Below, piece after piece: positions 1 to 5,255 of a stretch of 5,414 bases of DNA. A program made the translations under genes and the position numbers. The stretch comes from Phycisphaerales bacterium (GTDB taxonomy: Bacteria; Planctomycetota; Phycisphaerae; Sedimentisphaerales; Anaerohalosphaeraceae): NCBI GenBank assembly GCA_011048645.1, contig DSDR01000296.1, positions 1 to 5,414 on the forward strand, written 5' to 3'. The notes beneath the pieces are model-generated. The model searched no databases. It saw nothing but the letters and a program-made list of their open reading frames with translations, and was not told the origin of the DNA. Positions within the stretch are counted from its first letter, which is position 1; the number at the start of each line of letters is the position of its first letter.

Positions 1-1119
1 AAAAGCGGCGATAAAAACAAATCCGGTTATTTTGACGGTTTCACGCGCCTCTTCATAAATCGTGGGATTCTCCACGATGGGGACGGCGGAGGCCATGCTG
101 TTTTCGATACGCTTAATATACGCCGCCAGACGGTCCTGTGCCGAAGCGTCTTCAGCATAGTCCGTCATCACATCGGTTAGGAACGAATGAAACTGTTTCA
201 GAGTCTGGCGTTGCCGCTTTATCTCATTCAGGCGGTTCAGTACTGTTTCGAACAGCGCTAACAGGTTGGTATAGTAATTATATTTCTCGGTATCGAATCG
301 GATTTCTTCTTCAAGGTTGACCAGTTGCGTTTGAATTGCCTGAAGCTGGTACGGCAGCGGCAAATAATCACTGCCGCTATTTGTAATATCCAGTTGCAGC
401 ACAATATTGCCGGACAGATATTCGGTATCGGCCGGAATGGATGTTTTGAGTTTCTCAAGAGTTGACTTTTTACGCTGCAATTGAAGATTCAAGACGAACC
501 GGTTCTCTTCAATGCCGGCCATTTCATCTTTAAATCGGCTAATCGTTTTGATGAGTTGGTTTTTCTCCAGATACAACGGGATGACTTGTTCAAAATTGTG
601 GCGCAGAATCTCAGCAATATTTTGCAGATTGTCGGTTGAATTATAGGCGACGTGCATTAACAACAGAGTTCCGCGTGTGTCGAGTTTTTCCCGCGCCTCG
701 GAAAAATTTCTTACCTGTGTTTCAAATAGAGCCGGCGCAATCTCAAAACGGACCAGTTTTCTTATATCTGCGACCGTGTTCGCGCTGCTTAGCGCTTGGG
801 CATAGTCCGCGATACCTTGCCCCCGCAGGTCTTCGACGAGCCGTTGAATATTTTCGGCGCTGTAAAACTTGTCTTCAAGGGACTTCAAGTCTGTTTCGCT
901 CATCGCCATTGAATACGTATAACTCAGGCTGTGCCGTCGAGGCATCACAAACAGAACAAATCCTGCCACAAGCGTCGGAATCAACGAACCAAGCACAATC
1001 AATGTCTTGTGTTTCAACAGAATAAAAACATAATCGATCAAATCGATTTCATCGTCATCAAGATGCTGCGTGGGTTGTTGAGGCCGGATATCGGTCCGAT
1101 TCTCCTTATTGTTGGACAT
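1..1119 (-). CDS. Wzz-like polysaccharide co-polymerase (chain-length determinant), 3' end outside window
   Basis: Seen: reading leftward from the ATG at 1119-1117, the frame is open for 373 codons with no stop up to base 1, so the gene continues beyond the window. The N-terminus has the DDDEIDLIDY motif (residues 21-30) followed by a hydrophobic segment at about 39-59. A long hydrophilic region follows, with likely coiled coils at about 180-225 and 258-313. A proline-containing stretch (VPIVENP, about 345-351) then leads into a second hydrophobic segment starting near residue 364, cut by the window edge. Known: this layout (two membrane helices around a helical periplasmic domain) is that of Wzz/PCP proteins, which set chain length of O-antigen, capsule or exopolysaccharide during Wzy-dependent polymerisation at the inner membrane. 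Inferred: the missing part is the rest of TM2, or TM2 plus a cytoplasmic tyrosine-kinase domain as in fused PCP-2 proteins; the window cannot decide. The gene diverges from uvrC. The family call is good, the exact polysaccharide unknown. Confidence 0.8.
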   Translation of the reverse strand, partial: MSNNKENRTDIRPQQPTQHLDDDEIDLIDYVFILLKHKTLIVLGSLIPTLVAGFVLFVMPRRHSLSYTYSMAMSETDLKSLEDKFYSAENIQRLVEDLRGQGIADYAQALSSANTVADIRKLVRFEIAPALFETQVRNFSEAREKLDTRGTLLLMHVAYNSTDNLQNIAEILRHNFEQVIPLYLEKNQLIKTISRFKDEMAGIEENRFVLNLQLQRKKSTLEKLKTSIPADTEYLSGNIVLQLDITNSGSDYLPLPYQLQAIQTQLVNLEEEIRFDTEKYNYYTNLLALFETVLNRLNEIKRQRQTLKQFHSFLTDVMTDYAEDASAQDRLAAYIKRIENSMASAVPIVENPTIYEEARETVKITGFVFIAAF

Positions 1120-1124
1120 AAAAA

Positions 1125-1130
1125 TCCTTT
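1125..1130 (-). promoter_or_regulatory. Ribosome binding site of the Wzz-like gene
   Basis: On the minus strand AAAGGA lies 5 nt before the ATG at 1119. It supports this start codon over any later one and fits a protein beginning just ahead of the conserved N-terminal Wzz motif. Confidence 0.75.
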
Positions 1131-1156
1131 TTATGAAACTTTTTCTTTAAGTCAAG

Positions 1157-1230
1157 CGTAACCTGTATGTCAAGATCGACGACAGACACGATTAAATAGA
1201 ATACAGTATTATTTGTCAAGACAGGTTACG
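1157..1230. repeat. Perfect 10-bp inverted repeat in the divergent intergenic region, possible operator pair
   Basis: CGTAACCTGT at 1157-1166 and its exact reverse complement ACAGGTTACG at 1221-1230 are separated by 54 nt. The arm centres are 64 bp apart, close to six helical turns. The right arm lies just upstream of the left-reading -35 box and within the probable -35 region of the uvrC promoter. The left arm lies in the predicted leader of the Wzz-like gene. The shape fits two half-sites or two whole sites for one DNA-binding protein acting on both promoters; this is inference. It does not match the E. coli-type LexA box. There is no target-site duplication that would make it a transposon remnant. 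Confidence 0.5.
1191..1219 (-). promoter_or_regulatory. Sigma-70-like promoter driving the Wzz-like gene
   Basis: Read on the minus strand, a perfect -35 box TTGACA (1219-1214) is followed after exactly 17 nt by TTTAAT (1196-1191), a 5 of 6 match to the -10 consensus. Transcription would begin near 1184, giving a leader of about 65 nt before the ATG at 1119. The spacer is AT-rich. A second TTGACA (1173-1168) and a TTGACT (1155-1150) lie downstream on the same strand, but neither has a good -10 partner. The right arm of the 10-bp inverted repeat (1221-1230) begins two bases upstream of the -35 box. Confidence 0.6.
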
Positions 1231-1249
1231 TTTTGTAAGCAAGTTCAGT

Positions 1250-1255
1250 TATAAT
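1250..1255 (+). promoter_or_regulatory. Consensus -10 box (TATAAT) for uvrC
   Basis: A perfect TATAAT ends 12 nt before the uvrC ATG at 1268. The -35 region is weak: TTACGT (1226-1231, 18-nt spacer) is the best fit, and it overlaps the right arm of the inverted repeat. A start about 7 nt after the box falls near 1262, which would leave a leader of only about 6 nt with no Shine-Dalgarno sequence. A poor -35 together with an overlapping repeat suggests possible dependence on an activator or control by a repressor, but the sequence alone does not show which. Confidence 0.5.
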
Positions 1256-1267
1256 ACCTTCCAAATA

Positions 1268-2626
1268 ATGACTCAACACAAAAAAACAGATCGAAGAGAG
1301 GCGATACGGGAAGCGATTAAGGCATTTCCGACAAGTCCAGGTCTGTATTTTATGAAGGACGCCGATGACAGGGTATTGTATATCGGAAAAGCAAAGAACC
1401 TGCGCAGCCGTGTGTCCAGCTATTTTCAGCCGGCGGCCAACCTGCACGAAAGCCGCGGGCCGTGGATCGCCGAGATGGTCGAAAAAACCGCAACAGTGGA
1501 CTTTTTGCAGACCGAAAGCGAGGTGGACGCCATCCTGCAGGAAGCCCGACTGGTCAAGGACATTCACCCGCCGTACAATACCGACCTCAAAGACGCCAAG
1601 ACCTTTCCTTATCTGGAAATCACGACCCGACAGGATTTCCCCGGCGTCTATATCACCCGCAACCCGCAGGATTCGCGAAGCCGTTTGTTCGGCCCCTTTA
1701 CCAGCGTCAATGACTTGAGAGCAGTGATTGTCATTTTACAAAAAATCTATAAATTTCGCACGTGTACACTGGATATTCGTGAAGACGATCCCAAACGCCG
1801 GTTTTTCCGTCCCTGCATTCTCTTCAACATTCGTCAATGCACCGCACCGTGCGGCGATCGCGTTTCTAAAGAGGATTACCGAAAGCAAATTCGCGATTTT
1901 ATCTCCTTTTTGCAGTCCAAACGGACCACGGTTTTGCGAAAGCTGAACAAGCAGATGGCCGAGGCGGCGGCCCGACTGGATTTTGAGACCGCCGCCGAAT
2001 GTCGCGACCGTATTCGCCTGATCGAGAGCCTTGATAAACGCGGCACAGTTGAGGGACACATCCAGCCGGAAGTCTTTGCCGCCGATCCGACCGAGGCGCT
2101 GACCAAGCTGCAAACGCTGCTCAAAGCCGAGCAACCGATTCGGATCATCGAAGGATTTGACATTGCCCATCTGGCCGGAGCCGAGACCGTCGGTTCGATG
2201 GTCCAGTTCATTGACGGCAGGCCATTCAAGGACGGCTACCGACGATTCAAAATCAAAACCGTCCGCGGCGTCGATGATTATGCGTGCCTCAAAGAAATCG
2301 TAATGCGCCGCTATCAGCGCGCCTTGGCCGGCGAGGAACTCTGGCCGGATGTAGTGCTCATCGACGGCGGTATCGGCCAGCTTCACGCCGCCGAAGAGGC
2401 CTTTGCCGAGATGGCCGTACCGCGGCTGCCGAATCTGATGTCCATTGCCAAGAAGGAAGAACTGCTCTATATCCACGGCCGCGATAGGGAAGTACGTCTG
2501 GCGGCCACCCATCCGGTACGCAAGCTGCTCCAATATGTCCGCGACGAGGCCCACCGCTTCGCCCAGCACTATCACCACATCCTCCGCAAAAAGAAAATGC
2601 TCAACGATACATCATCGCTGACGTGA
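1268..2626 (+). CDS. uvrC: UvrC, excinuclease ABC nuclease subunit, lacking the C-terminal HhH domain
   Basis: Known role: UvrC joins the UvrB-DNA complex at bulky lesions in the cytoplasm and cuts the damaged strand on both sides. Seen, in order: GIY-YIG nuclease (G25-L-Y27, Y38-I-G40, R46, probable catalytic E92); four cysteines C166, C183, C191, C195 in the spacing of the UvrC Fe-S cluster; UVR motif for UvrB binding at about 224-256 (LDFETAAECRDRI); RNase H-like nuclease with probable catalytic D298 (GFDIAH), D366 (DGGIGQ) and H429 (RDEAHRFA). Both incision sites therefore look intact. The protein stops at 452 residues, 13 after the conserved LRKKK stretch, where typical UvrC (about 600) continues into tandem helix-hairpin-helix motifs. 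No HhH-like sequence follows in any forward frame. The start is firm: upstream the frame has no ATG, GTG or TTG before TAA at 1193-1195, and the next ATG lies inside the GIY-YIG domain. No Shine-Dalgarno sequence is visible. Confidence 0.95.
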   Translation: MTQHKKTDRREAIREAIKAFPTSPGLYFMKDADDRVLYIGKAKNLRSRVSSYFQPAANLHESRGPWIAEMVEKTATVDFLQTESEVDAILQEARLVKDIHPPYNTDLKDAKTFPYLEITTRQDFPGVYITRNPQDSRSRLFGPFTSVNDLRAVIVILQKIYKFRTCTLDIREDDPKRRFFRPCILFNIRQCTAPCGDRVSKEDYRKQIRDFISFLQSKRTTVLRKLNKQMAEAAARLDFETAAECRDRIRLIESLDKRGTVEGHIQPEVFAADPTEALTKLQTLLKAEQPIRIIEGFDIAHLAGAETVGSMVQFIDGRPFKDGYRRFKIKTVRGVDDYACLKEIVMRRYQRALAGEELWPDVVLIDGGIGQLHAAEEAFAEMAVPRLPNLMSIAKKEELLYIHGRDREVRLAATHPVRKLLQYVRDEAHRFAQHYHHILRKKKMLNDTSSLT

Positions 2627-2759
2627 GCCGGTGCAATCGTGCACTTTGGCAAAACGTCCAAATCCACCGCAAAATCAAGCAATCTGATGCTGTATTTTTC
2701 GTTTTCTCTGGTTTACGGGTAACACCTCGGCTCACTGCGCGTCTAATACAACAGAAGAC

Positions 2760-2779
2760 ATATCCATTGTTGTGGATAT
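2760..2779 (+). repeat. Hairpin (7-bp stem, 6-nt loop) upstream of gspE
   Basis: ATATCCA (2760-2766) and TGGATAT (2773-2779) are exact complements around the loop TTGTTG. An AT-rich stretch with five T (2788-2792) begins only 9 nt later, too far off and interrupted for a standard terminator. It might be an operator or part of the gspE leader structure. Confidence 0.35.
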
Positions 2780-2799
2780 ACCATAAATTTTTATTGGGC

Positions 2800-2805
2800 A
2801 AGGTG
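2800..2805 (+). promoter_or_regulatory. Ribosome binding site of gspE, closely spaced
   Basis: AAGGTG sits just before the ATG at 2808, with AAGG only 4 nt away, which is short but workable. The same bases can pair with 2720-2727, so access to the site may be controlled. Confidence 0.5.
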
Positions 2806-2807
2806 TT

Positions 2808-3959
2808 ATGGAAAAAAACGCCAAATGCGATGCGGTTCGTCTTGTGGATGGGGTTTTGGCCGATGCGGTACACAGCGGTGCCAGCGACATTCATTTTGAG
2901 CCAACGGCAGGGGGGCTGGAGGTTCGATTTCGTCTGGACGGCACGCTCAAAACGGTTGAGACCCTGCCCAAGAGTGTCAGCGAAAGCATCATTTCCCGGC
3001 TGAAGGTGCAGGGCGGCCTGCTGACCTATCGCAGTGACATTCCCCAGGAAGGACGCATTGAATACGTCGCAACGCAAACCGAAAGTCCGGCAGGTCGGGT
3101 AACCGATATGCGGCTGGCGGTTTTTCCGACCATTTATGGACAGCGGGCGGTGGTGCGGCTGTTTTTTGAAAATGCCGGATTGATGGAGCTGGATAAACTG
3201 GGTCTGAACGCAACGATTGAAGAATCGCTCAAGGCATTCGCCGCGGGCAATCAGGGGGTGCTGCTGCTGACCGGCCCGGCCGGCAGCGGCAAAAGCACCA
3301 CGCTGGCGGCGCTGCTGCGGTATATCCGTCGCATCTGTTCGGGAAAAAGCATTGTGGCGCTGGAAGATCCGGTCGAGCGCGCCATCGACGGTATTACGCA
3401 GGTTCAGATTGAGCCGCGCGGTGAGTTGACCTTTGCCGTCGCGCTGCGGTCGCTGCTGCGGCAGGACCCGGAGGTGCTGATGCTTGGCGAAATCCGCGAC
3501 GCCGAGACGGCCCAAATCGTCGTCGAAGCGGGACTGACCGGACATCTGCTGATGAGCACGCTGCACAGCGGTTCGTGCAGCGGGGCGCTGTTGCGGCTGC
3601 TGGAGATGGGAATTGAGCCGTATCAGGCGACCTCGGCGATTTCGGCGATTTTGAATCAGCGGCTGGTACGGCGGCTGTGCGAAAACTGCAAACGCCGTGA
3701 TGAGGCGACAGGAAAGTGGGAGGCAGTCGGATGCGAATTGTGTCTGAATACAGGCTATGCCGGACGGATGCTGCTGGCCGAGCAAGTGCATCTGGACGGG
3801 ACGCTGCGCAAGGCGATTTTACAGCGGGTCGATCTGGAAACGCTGGACACGCTGCTGGCTGAACGCGGGCATATGAGTCTTGTGCAGGATGGACGGCGTC
3901 TGATGGCCCAGGGGCTGACCACCGAGTCGGAACTGATCCGCGTGTGCGGCCAATGCTGA
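2808..3959 (+). CDS. gspE: GspE/PilB-type secretion or pilus assembly ATPase, without the N1 domain
   Basis: Known role: hexameric cytoplasmic ATPase that powers pseudopilus or pilus assembly through the inner-membrane GspF/PilC platform. Seen in 383 residues: N2 domain from the first residues (ASDIHFEP at 25-32, IPQEGRI at 78-84); Walker A GPAGSGKST (156-164); Asp box ALEDPVE (184-190); Walker B VLMLGEIRD (223-231) with E228; His box around TGHLLMSTLHS (244-254) with H246 and H253; a four-cysteine metal site C291/C294 and C309/C312; and a complete C-terminal helical domain ending in LTTESELIRV. The cysteines separate this from PilT-type retraction ATPases. Usual GspE/PilB proteins are about 500-570 residues because an N1/MshEN domain precedes N2. 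Here an in-frame TAA at 2784-2786 rules out an upstream extension, so N1 is truly missing. Only 14 residues separate the two CxxC pairs, fewer than in well-known GspE proteins. GspE and PilB cannot be told apart firmly from this protein alone. It is first in a tight operon with the next two genes. Confidence 0.88.
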   Translation: MEKNAKCDAVRLVDGVLADAVHSGASDIHFEPTAGGLEVRFRLDGTLKTVETLPKSVSESIISRLKVQGGLLTYRSDIPQEGRIEYVATQTESPAGRVTDMRLAVFPTIYGQRAVVRLFFENAGLMELDKLGLNATIEESLKAFAAGNQGVLLLTGPAGSGKSTTLAALLRYIRRICSGKSIVALEDPVERAIDGITQVQIEPRGELTFAVALRSLLRQDPEVLMLGEIRDAETAQIVVEAGLTGHLLMSTLHSGSCSGALLRLLEMGIEPYQATSAISAILNQRLVRRLCENCKRRDEATGKWEAVGCELCLNTGYAGRMLLAEQVHLDGTLRKAILQRVDLETLDTLLAERGHMSLVQDGRRLMAQGLTTESELIRVCGQC

Positions 3960-3964
3960 ATGTT

Positions 3965-3970
3965 AAAGGA
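3965..3970 (+). promoter_or_regulatory. Ribosome binding site of the exported-protein gene
   Basis: AAAGGA lies 8 nt before the ATG at 3979, an ideal spacing. It favours this ATG over the one two codons later at 3985. It falls in the 19-nt gap after the gspE stop codon, supporting translation from a shared transcript. Confidence 0.75.
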
Positions 3971-3978
3971 AGCAGACG

Positions 3979-5238
3979 ATGCGAATGATAGCACTATCAG
4001 CGGCAATTGCATTAACGACGGCGATAGCCGGCGAGCCGAATGTACCGTCCCGTGATTCAAACGTTCTAACCCTTGATCCGAACACGGCGGAATTAAATGA
4101 CGACCCCAATGCCGCACCGGACGAGATCATTGCCGAGCACACTCTTTGCATTCCGTTGCCTGAGCCTGTCTTAACGGTCATCACTCCGGCGACGGATGTG
4201 CCAAGCTTTCGATATCGCCTGACCTTTCGACTCAACGAGTTGGTTGACGGTGATTCATGGGATTATTATCAAAAGTTTTTCGCCGTTGATCCGAATCACC
4301 CCGAACGTGTACCCGATGCGGCCCTGCTGCGCGAGCAGTTGGCGCTGCGGCCGGAAGAAATGAATATAGAGAAACTGACAGCACATTTTGAGATGCTGGA
4401 CGAAAAGACAACGCTGCTTGAACAGGCTGTGCGCTGCCGCAATGTGGTCTGGCCGAAAATCACTCCTCCGCAGCGGCGGCCTTCTTATTTGAGAGGATGG
4501 AGGTATGGTTACGATGAACAGCCGACAGTTCCCTCGCATTTGAGACTGAAAATCGCCGAGATTCCGGAACTGCTTGAGAAACTGGATACCGCCGCTATGC
4601 TTTTGGCGGCCCAAGCGCGATTCTGGATTGCGCGGGGCGATTACGACCAAGCGTCCCGGTGGCTGCGAACGGCTTTGGCACAGGGACGACAGATGACTCG
4701 CAACGCCGAGGCGCCGCTGGCGATGGCCGGAGCGGCCCATCTGGGCAGGGCGCTGAACGAGATCGAATGTTGGGTTCAACAGCCCTCCGCACCGAGTTTA
4801 TTCCGTCCATTAAGCGATTTGCCGCGTCCGCTGGTTGTGTTTTCCAATGTCTTCGGTACGCAGCGGGTTGAGGAATTTGACTCCGCCGACATCCTTGAAG
4901 TTGAGCCGGATTTTCTTTCAAACGCGCCTCATATCGTGCAATCCATCGAACGGCTGCGGGCCGCGCTGCAATGTATCGAGGCGATGCGCCTGCACGCGGC
5001 GCTGAACGAGGGTGTTTTTCCTCACTCGCTGACTGAGATCACCGATGTGCGGGTACCGCTGGATCCGATGACGCGACAGGCCTTTGTCTATGAGCGGCGC
5101 AACGGAGTGTTTATTCTTTTACTGGATGATGACGTGAGAGCCGGACAGGTGGAATTTCGATATCGCATTCTTCGCAATCCGGACGATGTCATGGAAAGAA
5201 AGGGGATATTGGGAATGCCCGGAATGCCAATGTACTGA
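3979..5238 (+). CDS. Uncharacterised exported helical protein encoded between gspE and gspF
   Basis: I do not recognise a named family. Seen in 419 residues: a signal peptide (short basic start, hydrophobic 3-17, likely cleavage after A15-I-A17), with no lipobox cysteine; an acidic Asp-Pro-Asn-rich linker at about 20-50 (DPN at 33-35 and 42-44); a mainly helical region at about 110-265, including a TPR-like helix pair at 202-236 (AQARFWIARGDYDQASRWLR); and a C-terminal part at about 320-400. In that last part a helix ending in an LNEGVFPHSLTEI stretch (342-354) is followed by LDPMTRQAFVYERR (361-374) and beta-like segments. This helix, then G-x-[FY]-P-x-S-L, then DP-x-[TS]-x-x-x-[FY]-x-Y, recalls the C-terminal part of GspG-type pseudopilins and many planctomycete exported proteins (from memory). 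There is no prepilin cleavage motif, so it is probably not itself a pseudopilin. Its position between motor ATPase and platform gene, with gaps of 19 and 17 nt, suggests a periplasmic accessory factor of the machine; that is inference. Confidence 0.8.
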   Translation: MRMIALSAAIALTTAIAGEPNVPSRDSNVLTLDPNTAELNDDPNAAPDEIIAEHTLCIPLPEPVLTVITPATDVPSFRYRLTFRLNELVDGDSWDYYQKFFAVDPNHPERVPDAALLREQLALRPEEMNIEKLTAHFEMLDEKTTLLEQAVRCRNVVWPKITPPQRRPSYLRGWRYGYDEQPTVPSHLRLKIAEIPELLEKLDTAAMLLAAQARFWIARGDYDQASRWLRTALAQGRQMTRNAEAPLAMAGAAHLGRALNEIECWVQQPSAPSLFRPLSDLPRPLVVFSNVFGTQRVEEFDSADILEVEPDFLSNAPHIVQSIERLRAALQCIEAMRLHAALNEGVFPHSLTEITDVRVPLDPMTRQAFVYERRNGVFILLLDDDVRAGQVEFRYRILRNPDDVMERKGILGMPGMPMY

Positions 5239-5239
5239 T

Positions 5240-5247
5240 AAAGGGTG
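5240..5247 (+). promoter_or_regulatory. Ribosome binding site of gspF
   Basis: AAAGGGTG starts one base after the preceding stop codon and ends 8 nt before the ATG at 5256. The other ATG at 5249 is out of frame with the GspF-like protein, so 5256 is the supported start. Confidence 0.7.
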
Positions 5248-5255
5248 AATGTATT

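Larger units (their letters stand above)
2627..2807. other. Non-coding spacer between uvrC and gspE with several inverted repeats
   Basis: No convincing gene lies here; the short open frame through it has no recognisable protein features. Four complementary pairs are visible. GTGCA/TGCAC (2631-2635, 2640-2644) forms a small hairpin just after the uvrC stop. GTGAGCCG/CGGCTCAC (2623-2630, 2728-2735) overlaps the uvrC stop codon. TAACACCT/AGGTGTTA (2720-2727, 2801-2808) has its right arm on the gspE ribosome binding site. ATATCCA/TGGATAT is at 2760-2779. None is followed by a proper T-run, so I do not call an intrinsic terminator. No promoter with two good boxes was found, so gspE might be transcribed from uvrC or from a non-canonical promoter. 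Confidence 0.5.

Noticed and set aside
636..1025. Plus-strand open frame of 129 codons in the left part
   Set aside because: It lies opposite the Wzz-like gene, which has a continuous frame, membrane helix and ribosome binding site. The plus-strand product is low-information.
1163..1185. LexA/SOS box upstream of uvrC
   Set aside because: CTGT and ACAG occur but 15 nt apart rather than 8, and no GAAC-N4-GTTC box is seen.
1157..1230. The 74-bp segment bounded by 10-bp inverted repeats as a small transposon (MITE)
   Set aside because: No direct target duplication flanks it, and both arms fall on promoter elements, which fits a regulatory role better.
1736..2578. Minus-strand open frame of 280 codons opposite uvrC
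   Set aside because: It is antisense to conserved UvrC blocks and has no recognisable protein pattern or ribosome binding site.
2631..2650. Intrinsic terminator after uvrC
   Set aside because: The hairpin has a 5-bp core stem and only TTT follows before GGC, so there is no T-run.
2627..2760. Frameshifted HhH domain of uvrC downstream of the stop
   Set aside because: None of the three forward frames encodes an HhH-like pattern such as IPGxG after the stop.
2623..3003. Plus-strand open frame of 126 codons spanning the uvrC-gspE gap
   Set aside because: It overlaps the start of gspE in another frame and shows no protein family features; its length is explained by the gspE shadow.
2601..3791. 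Long minus-strand open frame of 396 codons opposite gspE
   Set aside because: It is antisense to a clearly conserved ATPase. Its protein is rich in Gln, Arg and His with no domain or motif, as expected of a shadow frame.
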